This document shows positions 12,284-23,163 of a stretch of DNA of 64,000 nucleotides, piece by piece; within the stretch, counting starts at the first letter, position 1, and the number at the start of each line of letters is the position of its first letter. Below the pieces are notes generated by a model that was not told where the DNA came from, searched no databases, and saw nothing but the letters and a program-made list of their open reading frames with translations. The stretch is from Mortierella alpina (Eukaryota; Mortierellomycota; Mortierellomycetes; Mortierellales; Mortierellaceae), in NCBI GenBank assembly GCA_029449245.1, contig JANATF010000013.1, forward strand, positions 496,001 to 560,000, given 5' to 3'. The position numbers and the translations under genes were made by a program.

Positions 12284-14703
12284 ATGTTCAATCATTCTCC
12301 ACTACTGCTGAGGACTGTTGGCCGTTCAAATGATACAGAACTCCAAAGTCTCTCTACTACGACTCTACTTGACCACGGTAAGTTAGAAAAAAAATATTCG
12401 TCAAAAAGTACAGTGCGAGATATCTACGACCTGTAAAACTCTTTGCCATTGCGATGAAGAAATGTGTCTGTGGATCAAAAGATAAATTTTATATCATACA
12501 AAGAAATGGAAGAGTCTTTCATGCTTTGAACACCTTCTAATGCGACTATGACAACCATTGCCGTTGGTGCAGTCTGAGCTTTGACACGTACCTATTTTTT
12601 CGCCAGCTCTTCGCCTCTCGTGTCAGCATCGGAACTCTGACTGTATGTTCGCTATGTTTTATTCCCCTTTCATTTGCCCGTTCTGTCCCTGTATAATGTC
12701 TTCAAGGTCCTAGATACCGATCGCAACAGCAGGACCTTGAGACCGGACACGGTTCACAGATCAATTTCGGACAAAAATCGCCGCCTGCCTCCGAAACAAA
12801 ACTAGGACTTTTCATGCATGCTACAGCTCAGAGTTCTCCGGATAACGCGCCGTGTCTCGTCGCCAAATGCCCGACTCTGTCCTACCCAAGCCTTTCACCC
12901 TTACCGTCGCGATCTAGACTATCGCACGGGCGCGTTGTTGTCACAGGCGATTATTCAGGCTTTGCATGCAATGAGCGAGTCTTTTCAAAACAAAAATTGA
13001 ATCCAATGCACTCATTTCGGTGGATGAGGGAACAAAGGCTTGACAAGCCAGAGCCATCTCGGCAGCTTCGGCATCAATCGCTGCATAGAAACCAAAAGCT
13101 TGCGCCTCCAGTTTCTGATCACTCACTCCAAGACATCCATTTGTCTAAGATCGACATTACTGCCAACCCACCTGTTACATCGGACGAGGAGGACGAGCCC
13201 TGCCTCGGGTCAGAATCGACTGTAGCGGCGTCCAGTAACTCAAAGAGATGGAAGAGGTGCTCGACGATGAATGCCGATTCTCGAGCGATGATTGAGAGAA
13301 TGAGACAAGGCAGATACTATCCATGGTTCCAGGTTTCAATGGGTCAGCACAGTTCAGATAACACAGTGGGCGAGCATCGCCACGAAGATTTAATAACAGA
13401 ATTGGACCTGGACAAGCGAGAAGGAGATCGCGACAGGAATGAAGGCATTTCGACACAAATTGGAGAGTGCCCATTTTCGCCAGACGATGAGGAAAGAGCT
13501 GGGAAAGTAGACAGAGGCAGCATCCCGTCGATCAATAACTCATCAGAGACGGTGTCGAGGCGAGTTAAGACAAGAGCTAAGTCATTTCAGGACCAACTTA
13601 GAGTGAACGCCTGCGATGTCTTAATGCCCATCTGCAAATCGAACAACGGCAGCCTCACGCAGGAGCTTGACAAGCCTTCAGAGACAGCTACTCTTTCATC
13701 AAGAGCCGACCGCACTTCGATTAGACAAATTTTACAGCTGACAACCAGACCCGGCGGACCGTTTGCATTCAAGTCAATGGAACGGTTAGCCAATCGGATA
13801 CGGAGATCATTGCACTGTACTGACGAGTCGTTGAGGCATTTGGAGACACTTGGAAGGAAAGAATTGACGACGAGCTTGAGCAAGGCCGTGTCGTTTCAAT
13901 CAGATTCGGGCTACTCTTCGTATGAGGTTACAGTGAACGAGTACGACGGGTATTCTGAAGAGAGTGAAGCAGAAGACATCGTCGGGCAAAGCACCCAAAC
14001 CACGATCGTCGCGGAACTTGACACAAAAAGTGCATCCTCAGGCAACTGGGGCCAGTTAACTGTCGAAGACGCAGACACATTGTGTCCGGCTCACAATACA
14101 TCATCTGCAAATCGGTCAACCATGCATGGCACACACAGCGTCTTAAACTATGCAGCAGCTTACCGCCTCCGATACAACACTCTTCACACCGTGGAGGAAG
14201 GATGTGATAGTACAGTGGCGAACGATGACAATCTCAGCACCCTATGTCAGCCTTCCAGCGATCGAGTCGAGGAGGATGTACATCGTAGCCACCCGTACCG
14301 TCACCATCGCCTCTTCAACAGCCATCCGCACTTGCATGATCTCTACCCGCCTAACATCCCCTCGTTTGTCAGCCAGCCAATCCAAAGATACCCGACCTAC
14401 TATACCTCTGAAGATCATGAACAGACTCTATCCATCGGTCCCAGTTATGTACCAGTCCTCGACAACACTGTTGTCGTTACGTGTGAGAGCTGCCTCCGTC
14501 GTTTTGTCATGAACGCAGACAGACCCGATGTCCTCGATCGCCACCAGCGGTTGTTTTGTAGAACTGCGCGCCAACAGAAACTACAGAAATGGTGGCGCAA
14601 GCTGGAGACACGCCTAGGACTTGGAGTGGTAGTGAGTCATGCAGAGGAGAACCTTTTGAGCGGGTCAGGAGAGACGCGCCACGTTGAGAGGAATCTGTAT
14701 TGA
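12284..14703 (+). CDS. Uncharacterised protein with C-terminal C2HC finger
   Basis: Model: exon 12284-12377 plus exon 12707-14703, joining in phase to give about 696 aa. The upstream exon is supported because the large frame is open back to the acceptor at 12705-12706 with sensible residues, and an ATG exon with a GTAAG donor fits its phase. The protein is mostly polar and low-complexity (Ser/Asp/Glu/Arg), probably disordered. Near the C-terminus, CESC and HQRLFC give a C-x2-C-x16-H-x4-C pattern, resembling the ZC2HC class of zinc finger, followed by a basic Trp-containing helix (KLQKWWRKLE). No other domain is recognised. If the upstream exon is wrong, the protein starts at the ATG at 12814 (629 aa). 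Confidence 0.68.
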
Positions 14704-15471
14704 CTTTCACTTTGAGTAAACAAATTCTAAATACATCTTCGCTTTTTGAGCAGCGGAATCGACCCGTTCAACTAAGGCAGCCGCCCTCACAGGCACATAG
14801 TTATGCTCCTTATAGCACCACGATTCAACTGCTCCTCCATAGCGCCATAGTTAGGAACTTAGGAACTGAACCATCAACCTTAGCGGGTTCCTTTGAACTG
14901 AATCATAACTTGTTAACAACTAAGGCAGGAAGGTCCTTGACGAAGGAGAATCTTGCAGATTCTTGAGCTTGCAGTTCAAGCGGCTCGGACGATCGAGCTC
15001 GCTCTGGACAAGCCAACCATACCGGTCGCACCGCATCAGGACCATTATTCCGGCACTATTCGACGAGCATCTGCAGCAACCGGCCCTGATCGGCCAATGG
15101 GAGGCGCCGATGAGGACGTTATATGGGAGATACGGCCAATATGGGATCTCAGGCACAGTTGGCCAGTGCTTTGTTCTATTTTTTTGGTTGTGCGCTGTGC
15201 CAATGAAATAAATTGCTGTAGAAACACCATGCCAAAATGAGTCCTTGAGAATCGCATTGAGTGCCTGGCACTGATACCAAAACCACCAGGTAGCCATCGA
15301 GAGCCATCGCGTACCCCAGGGCTCTCTCTGAAAGGGATCTCGGCTTTGGAAGGCGACTTTGCTAATGACTTCTTTTTGGCGCCTGGTCATTCCCTGTACT
15401 TTTCTAGAGCCCTGGACTCTTGTCAACTTCTCATTAATTTTATTATATTACAGCGATGAAATCTGCAGGTC
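14704..15471. other. Convergent 3' spacer without a supported gene
   Basis: Lies between the 3' ends of the C2HC-finger gene and RTT106. A 168-codon minus-strand ORF (14920-15426) has no recognisable domain and unusual composition, so it is not annotated. The 11-mer AACTAAGGCAG occurs twice (about 14772 and 14918). Confidence 0.4.
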
Positions 15472-17052
15472 TCAATCGTCCTGCAATTCATCCACTTCCT
15501 CGTCTTCGTGTTCGCCTCCATGTCTATGACCTGGTTCTTCCTCCGCCTCGTCTTCTTCCCCCTCTTCATCGTCTTCCTCCTCCTCTTCTTCATCGTCCTC
15601 CTCCTCTTCATCGCTATCGTCTCCCAAACTCTCCTCTCCAAGACTCTCCTCCGCCTTTTCTTCAGCTCTTTGCCTCTGCGTCTTGAGAGGCCACCCCTTC
15701 ACGTCTCCATCACTCTCACTTCCTTCTGCCGCTGAATCATACTCTTCCATAATCTCATCATCGCTCTCGGGTGCAAAATCGTCATCCTCCTCATCATCAT
15801 CATCCTCTTCACGGCTGCCCTGCACCACCGTGGTCGCGCCGCCTTCTGCATTATGCCCATCAGTATCATCATCATCATCATCATCCGCAGTCCGATCTCG
15901 CTTCTTGGCATTTGCACCACTGCCGGCATGAGTGGCCGATGACACAGGTGCCTTATCCTTTGCCTTCAAATCCTCGCTGAGACTCCTGTCCCGAATCCCA
16001 GCCTTCTTGATCCAATCCTCCATCCTCGCAAATTCCTTCGTGTCCACCATCCCAAACCCTACCACGCGCCGTCCATCTTTAGAGTCCAAGGGAACGCCCT
16101 CCAGATCCTCCGGTGCGGCTTTGGGGTCCATGACGACCTCAAAATCAAACGTCCGTGACATAACCGAGTGCACACCCACAGCCTCGATCGCATTGGACCT
16201 CAGAAAGAGAAGCGGTTTCCGGAACGCAAACAAGATCCCTGTTGGGAGGAGGTAGATGGTCGCCGAGTTGGATTTCAGATGGGCAGTGAAGTGAGGGTAA
16301 GGCGAAGGTGGGTTCGGGATCATGTCGACTGAGGAACTGTAGGCGGCAGGGTTGGTGCGCTGGATAAAATAGGAGAGGAGCGACACCAGGATCTGATCGG
16401 GTCGATTCTGAGACGAAAGAGGTACAGGTGGTTTTTGCGGGTTGGAGGGGGAGCGCAAGTCGTGGTCGAGACCTGCGAGATGTTTGTGCTGGTCATGGAA
16501 TTGGATGTTCATATCCTTGCCGTCGTCAGAGACTGGGACGGCCCAGATGGCGTCCTTGGCGGGGGTGATGGGTGAGTGTTTGAAAAAGATAATGACGGCA
16601 GTTTGCTTTTTGGTCCGCTCGAGAAAGGGTACGGATATGACCCTGTGGATGAGATGGTAGGGTGCGCGGCAGAGGATCTCGGAGCTGTTGGTGGTAGAGA
16701 CGAGGGCGAGGTCGGACTGGTGGAAGGATAGGACCACCTTTTTGCGGATTGGGTGGAGGAAGGAAAGTGGGGTGGTTGAGTAGATCTCTGGGCCGAGGTC
16801 TGGCTGTGGAGGGGCAGCAACGCTGGGTGTAGTAGTCGAGAGTGGCGACGACGAAGTCAAGGCCGAATCCAGTCTTTGCCGCTTTGCATCGGGCTGTCCG
16901 GAGGAGGAAGTCCATTGGTTCTGAATGTAAACTAGGAGGCGTGCCATGACGGGGGCTGTGTCCGGATGCGCGACAACGAGATCCTGCACCGACTGTGCTA
17001 GATCTGGATCATCCTGAATGGTTGCCGCGACAAGCTGTGGCGAGAAGGTCAT
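15472..17052 (-). CDS. RTT106: Histone chaperone Rtt106
   Basis: Single exon of 526 aa from the ATG opening with MTFSPQL. The frame is open upstream, but that part is basic and unlike the family. The centre (about residues 90-345) reads as the double PH-like core of Rtt106, including VVLSFHQSDLALVS, SATIYLLPTGILFAF and FDFEVVMD. The C-terminal third is strongly acidic (long Asp/Glu runs), as in many histone chaperones. In yeast, Rtt106 binds H3 K56ac-H4 and passes it to replicating chromatin with CAF-1. The family call rests on domain order and acidic tail. Pob3/SSRP1 has a related fold but is longer. Confidence 0.87.
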   Translation of the reverse strand: MTFSPQLVAATIQDDPDLAQSVQDLVVAHPDTAPVMARLLVYIQNQWTSSSGQPDAKRQRLDSALTSSSPLSTTTPSVAAPPQPDLGPEIYSTTPLSFLHPIRKKVVLSFHQSDLALVSTTNSSEILCRAPYHLIHRVISVPFLERTKKQTAVIIFFKHSPITPAKDAIWAVPVSDDGKDMNIQFHDQHKHLAGLDHDLRSPSNPQKPPVPLSSQNRPDQILVSLLSYFIQRTNPAAYSSSVDMIPNPPSPYPHFTAHLKSNSATIYLLPTGILFAFRKPLLFLRSNAIEAVGVHSVMSRTFDFEVVMDPKAAPEDLEGVPLDSKDGRRVVGFGMVDTKEFARMEDWIKKAGIRDRSLSEDLKAKDKAPVSSATHAGSGANAKKRDRTADDDDDDDTDGHNAEGGATTVVQGSREEDDDDEEDDDFAPESDDEIMEEYDSAAEGSESDGDVKGWPLKTQRQRAEEKAEESLGEESLGDDSDEEEEDDEEEEEEDDEEGEEDEAEEEPGHRHGGEHEDEEVDELQDD

Positions 17053-17335
17053 GAGATGGATATGGTTTTTCCTTCGGGATGTCGATGGTGTGTGGAGACG
17101 AAGGAGGACGAATGGCGAAGAGGCAAAGGAAAATCGACAATGTTGATGAGAGAAGGGCCGCCAAGGAGGGGCGCGCGAGTCTCGCGAGGTGTGATTTTTT
17201 TTTTTTTTGGATTGAAGGTGTCCATCAAAAGTGGCTTTGCTCAAGCAGACTAAAACGCGTTCAAGTTCGCGTCGTGTTTGCGCGTCCTAGTGTTTTATTT
17301 CGAACCGAACCCATATGCAAACAATGAAAGGCCAA

Positions 17336-20300
17336 CTAGGGCTCCTCGGGACATCTCGACAGAGGATGAATCCTGTCTGAACAAAGCACAGACGCATCCG
17401 AACCCATTTCCATCTCTGAAGACTCACTCTCCTCAACACGCAAAGTCGCATTGACCCCAATCGCTGGTGTGAAGTGCTCAAACAGAATCTCTGGTACGTG
17501 CTGTGCTGACCGCTGATCCGTCAGTTCCTCAATCGAGTCCGCCGATGGGTGTCGCTCCAGCCGGTATCGCTGCTGCTGCTCGTTTCCATAACAATGTACC
17601 CCCCTCTCTTGCGAGTAGTCGTCCGCCTCCATACCCACGGTCGACTCCGAAGACCGCGATCCTGATCTGAGCCCGCTGGGTAAACCCAGCAACTGTTGCT
17701 GCCACCCGCCGTCCATCGCATAGGGCGAGGGGGAGGGTGATCGAGTCGGACACGCGGATGTCAAGGGTGTCCCGTTCTCAGAGGGACAGGCTGAGGAGTA
17801 AGGCGACATGCACTGTTTGCTCAATCCTCCCGTCAAAAAGTACCCACAATCGTCCATGCTACTCCTATTGGACTCGCCCGCTTCTGCACCCTCCATACTC
17901 CTTCGACGAACAAGCCTAGCACCTCGCAGAGCTTGGATCCTGACCATCTCCTCCTCATCTTCCTCCATCTCATCCTTCAGGTGGCTGTGGCTGTGGCTGT
18001 TGGTGCGAGAGGGTCCTGGTCTACTTTGTTCATATTGTTGCTCCTCCTCTCGATGATGACTCTCTTTCCGATTCTGACGCTCCTGTCGCCGGCGATTCTT
18101 TTCCCGTTTGGATTCTCCCACTAGGGTCACAGAAGATGCAGTCGAGAGCCGCCTAACAGACCTGGCATCTTGCTCTCCGCTCCCGAAGGCATGCTTTCCA
18201 AATGGTGATTCAGGCAAGAACCCCTTCTCGTTCCGGATCCGATCAAAGTCATCAATATCATGACGCTGATGGCGGTCATCTGGGTTATCGCCTCCGTTCA
18301 TGCTGTCTCCACCGCTGCTGTTGCGGCTCCGTGGGTTCCGTTGGGTGTCCTTCTGTTGATCGCGTTGCTTGATGTATCGTGTCAGGTAAAATGCTGGAAT
18401 GACGCCTGTCATAAAGAGAATGACGGCGCTGAACAAGATAACAGGCATATACCTGTCCACACTACTTGTTTCCTCTTCCCCTCCCTTGGGTGGTGGTGCA
18501 CTAACGCCCATAAACGCCAAGGTCAAGGATCCAACCACCAAAAAGAACGCCACCAGCACGAACGCACTCGCCAGTGGCCAGAACACTTTGACAGGCCGTG
18601 GGTACAAAGGACGCTTCTTTCGGAGATAGAGCAAGCCCGCGATACTAAGACCGTACCAGGACCAGCCCACTGCCGAGTAGATTTTGGAAAAGGTTTTGAA
18701 ATCAAGGTTGATGATGGCGTGAATGGATGCTTGGCCGATCAAGATCAGGATGGCTATCGCTTGTGTTCCTGTCCTGCTCCAGACTTTGCCCACGCGGGTA
18801 GGGATGACGGTGTTATCCTTTGCCATGATCGCCAAGAGTCGCGAGCCAGCCCAGATGTTGGCGTTGATGGAACCGAGAGCAGAGGCGACGACGGTTCCTG
18901 CCATTAGAAACCCACCCGGTTGACCCAAGACAGTGTGTCCTGCATGAAGCGAGAGTGAATGCACATGTCGAAGATCGTAGGACGAAAGGATGGAGAAGAA
19001 GGCAAAGTTGGCCAGAAGAAAGAGGAGTGTGACAAAGGGCATGGCGATCCAGACAGCGCGCTTTAGATTCCGTTCGGGATCACGAAGTTCTCCAAGACCG
19101 AGATTGATGTTGTTGAAGCCGTTGTACTATCCATTTTGACATTGAGTCACCGTTAGCGATATATAGAAATAAACAAGTATGGACCAACGCGTTATAAAAA
19201 GCGGATCAAGGAAAAAAAAACAGGGCACTCATCGACTTACAGCAAAGAAGGCAAAACACAACGCGCTCACATAATCCAGCACGTTCTGACTAGACTCGCC
19301 GATTGGAATACTCAGCGCCTCTGACCGAGCATGGTTCTTGACCGCCTGTACCGACCCAATGACTATCAGCATGCACATCCCCGCGATTTTGAAAATCGCC
19401 AAGATGTTGCTGGCATACTTGCCTCCCTCCTTGAAAAATATGTTGATGAGGCCCATGATGACAATCGCGCCAATCGAGAACCCCCGAATCACCCAGGGCA
19501 TGTCCTCTGGATGGCCACCGCCTGCACCCATATGACTACTCGAAAGCGGGTCCTTTGGAAAGGATGCAAAAAAGGCGGGTGAACCAGGCCCATAGGGCGA
19601 ATGCGCATGTGGTGCCCAAAATCCAGTCCCGTTCAACATGCTAGCTCCACCTCCAGCCGCGATCAATGCCATCCCAGCGCCGATTCCGCCCGGTCCAGAG
19701 AACCCTGTCGTGTGAACACCCGAAGCGCCTGCGCCTCCGATGCCTACACTGGTGCCGGTCCTGAAATAGGTCATCATGTCGACCGAGTATCTTCCTAGAA
19801 CTCCAGCGATGCCTGCGGTTCCAATTGGGTTCAGGATGGTGACAAAAGACCATCCAAAGACAAGGCCGACTTTTTTCCCGTAGGCGCGAGAGAGATATTG
19901 GAAATCACCCCCAGATTCCGGGAACATGGTCCCGAGTTCCGCATACGCGAATGCACCCACCGTACAAACAATGCCCGCGAATGCCCAGATCATGAAGCTG
20001 GTTTGGGTACAATGGACAGAGTCGAATAGTGGGCCTGGAGACGCGAAGATACCTGTTCCTATTAGCGTTCCAATAATCTGGATCGCCATGGGGTAGTTTT
20101 TTTGAAAAATTTGAAAATATTGAACATGTCAGGTAATGGTGTGGGTGTGTGGAAGGGTGAGGTCTGACCGGGGTAAGGCAGACAGGGGAGATACACATAG
20201 ATAGAGAAAGAGGGGGATATAGTAGGTAATTTTCCGCAAAGTGGTAATATTCATACCGTGTCATTACCATCAGAATAGCGCTTATGAGTCCCATGGTTCT

Positions 20301-20504
20301 TTCCGGGTCCTGGGATAGCGGTGTCCCTTGCCCAGACGGTGATCCATTCTGACAGTCGGAATTTGTTGAAGACTTTGAGTTTTGTATGGAAGTTGCGGTA
20401 GACGTACTTTGCTGGCCTGCAGCTCGTGATGACGACAAAGCGGATGAGGAGGATTGCAAGCTACTTGTAGAGTGACCGCGTGATACAGCGGTTGTAACTG
20501 TCAT
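17336..20504 (-). CDS. LAT-type amino-acid transporter with long tail
   Basis: Three exons (20504-20268, 20077-19241, 19126-17336) give about 954 aa. The first junction restores the family motif: GLISAILM joins IIGTLIGTGIFASPG in helix 1. About 12 hydrophobic helices follow, including AFAYAELGTMFPESGGDFQYL and the YNGFNNINLGLGELRDPERN loop, typical of L-type (SLC7/Mup1-like) APC transporters in the plasma membrane. One extracellular or helix-linking loop carries a Gly/Ala/His-rich insert of about 80 residues. The last 360 or so residues are a Ser/Arg/Glu-rich cytosolic tail, unusual in length and possibly a site of regulation by phosphorylation or ubiquitin (inference). Frame upstream of 20504 has no ATG. 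Confidence 0.92.
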
Positions 20505-23163
20505 GCTATGCCTTTTTTTATGGCTGTGGGAAGATGCTAAATGTGCTTTTGTTGTGTACGTGTGTTGTGTGTGATGGTGGAGGGTGTCGTGTACGGCGTG
20601 GAATGCTGTCAAGATCTTTTTTTTTATTCACCTATTTCACTGTTCGACAAACAGCGCATGCCAAATAAGAGAGGAGATGATGAAAGGAGTTAGCGATAAG
20701 GACGTCGCTGGGTTTTCTCGTCAGCCATGATCCTTGAGGCAAGGTAGAGGAAAGTGCGAATGTCCAATGCTGAGGTGCTCTGTGGGTAAACGCGTTTTCC
20801 GACCATGCTACTGTGTGCATGTGCTGTTATAAACATGGAGCGAGGCATAGTAATTCGTAAATACAGCTTCCAAGATGAAGTCCTGTTTGTATCATAGCGT
20901 AAGGTAGCAGGCAAAGAGTTGGAGCACAGAGTGGAAGGAGAGCGCATAGTTCGAATGTGAAACGGAAAATGACGGCACAGAAAGTGAGGGAAGGAAGGAC
21001 GTTCAAGTGTCGCTTAGTGTGAACTCGGACGACGTCAAAACTTTCGCGAATTCAGTTACGAATGTGGTACAAATGGTACATTTTTTTCCGTCGTCTATGC
21101 CAGTGAGGTGTGCAGGATGGGGTAGGGATGCCGTTGTCAAGGAGATAGGGGCTTTTGTTTACCAGAAAAGGGTGATCCTGTTAGAAAGAAAGTACAAAGA
21201 ATATTATACAGGGATACAACAAAACAAAAGCAAAGCAGAACATGAAAGAGAAAAGAAAAGAGGGATCTCATATAAAGAGTGCCTTGGTATTTAAATGGTT
21301 CGAACAACTGTGTACAAAAGAGCACACCTCGGGTTGAAATCGATCTCACAGATTCAAAAGACAGGCAGATCAACGGGGTACTATCGATTTTCGTATGAAC
21401 GATTAGAAAAGAAAAAGGAAGGCACGGCCAACAGACTGAGTTTGAAGAAAGAAAAAGCGCGAAAGCAAAGTATGTTTAACTATAATTGACGGGGGGAGCA
21501 AGGAGGCGGATGTGGAGGGTCTTCCTTGTAGCTGCATGGTCACCATGCGAAAAAGGCGATCCAGCAGGACAAAAAATTACTCAGCGCACGGATGATGTAT
21601 AAATAAACATGAAGCAAGCTGGTGGACGTGCGGGGAGCCAGGATCAAGAGGATATTAAAATTTTTTTGGGCCAAGCAGACTAGAAAGAAAGAGAGAAAAG
21701 ATGCATGCAACCAGAAATTGAAAGGAGGCAAGTGGTAATGAGCTAGAGAAGGCGTGTGAGTCGTGCGGGGAGAGATTGCGCTGTAACTGAGCGAGGAAGG
21801 ATATTGAGCTGATCGGATATACTTTTACAGGAGCGTACAGGAGACTCAGAAGGTCGCGGCTACAAGTCCCGACGCGCAAGAGAGCATAGTGAGCGCAAGA
21901 GAGTCGAGACAAGGATACCAGAAATATACTACAGATGAATAGACGGGCGAACAAAGGGGGTAAGAGTATGTAGATCCGGACCGTGGGGTGAAGGTTACAC
22001 TAAACGTATATTCTCGGGAAGACGCTCTGCTTTGGTCGGGTCTTCTGCAGTGTGCCCAAGACATGAGTTATGAAGGTGAGTCGGGCTGAGGTTTAGTCGC
22101 GAAGAAGGGTGGTCGAGAAGAAGGGCGCGGCTGTAACAAGTCTGCATTGATGACATCGTCCGCGTCCAAGACTGTTGCACAAAGGTGTTCACACTTGACG
22201 TCGTCTACCTATCTATCCTCACTTTTCTCGTTCAAAGTCATTTTAGCGCGGTTCACTTTTGTCTTCAAGAGCATACTGGAACCTCATCGCAACAGTGGAT
22301 TGAAGTCATGCAACATTGTACTGACCCTTTTCCTCCAGGTTCTGCTTTCTCTTATAAAATGGCGAATTCCATCTTGCATGTTGTGGACACAGCGCCAGAG
22401 CCGTTAGGGAGAGGCGGATGCTTCCTTGAAGCGAAACCACAAGCACATTGAGACGATCATTGCCGTCGATACCATGCCTAGTCTCCAAAGGTAAACCTGA
22501 TTGTCGTACTACCTGCAACTCCTGCTTTGCAAGGCGTGCAAGGGATCTTCATATCACGCGTTTGATGTAGGTGTCGATGACCCAACATCTACCTCGTTCA
22601 GAATGCCGTCGCGTTTTCAGAGAAGCCATGAAAGCAATCCGGCTTAGGTCGCTGTAGACGGCATCCCGATTATCACGAACGCTCCAAAGATTTTAGAGGC
22701 GGCGAGTCCGACCGATGGGAACCCGGTGCTGCCATCGATCCATTTGTAGTCTGACTGTCCAAAACAAGCTGGCGGCGATCTAATCTCCAACACCGCCCCG
22801 TCCATGCTTAGCGCCTCCATGGTTGCCCCATAGTTTAGTTATTTGTAGATTTGCTGCGACACTCTCCTTGTTGCGCCTGCACCGTGCACCATGCTAGTAG
22901 CGTCTGTCACGCTAAATAGATTACCCAAGGGAAAAAAAATCCAGGAGCAGGATGAAGTCTTTGAGCTAACAAAATGAGCCAGCCAGCGCGTGCTAGTGCT
23001 CTTCATTGTCATGCCTTATTCTCATCATACATGGAAGGCGCCGAACAACTGGTAGATGGGGCCCGTCAACCTGTGGCAAACTAGCATGGTGTATCAAGAT
23101 TACTATTATTATTGAGACTATTACTTTCTTGCCTCTTTTCTCTCTCTCTCTCTCTCTTGTACG
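20505..23163. other. Largest gene-free stretch of the window
   Basis: About 2.6 kb upstream of the transporter and downstream of the phosphatase gene. It includes an A-rich, purine-rich plus strand (about 21180-21480) and a CT microsatellite near 23140. No frame shows a convincing domain. Part of it must be transporter promoter and leader. A weak similarity to the phosphatase C-terminus near 22600-22700 is listed as a finding. Confidence 0.5.
23140..23157. repeat. CT dinucleotide microsatellite
   Basis: Run of nine CT units just past the 3' end of the phosphatase gene. Similar CT runs occur near 39727-39744 and 54565-54592. Confidence 0.9.

Noticed and set aside
14920-15426. 168-codon minus-strand ORF
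   Set aside because: No domain, Trp-rich odd composition, no splice or start context, lies between convergent 3' ends.
15500-15930. Plus-strand Leu/Phe/Ser-rich ORFs opposite the RTT106 acidic tail
   Set aside because: They are the antisense of GAG/GAT repeats coding the Asp/Glu tail.
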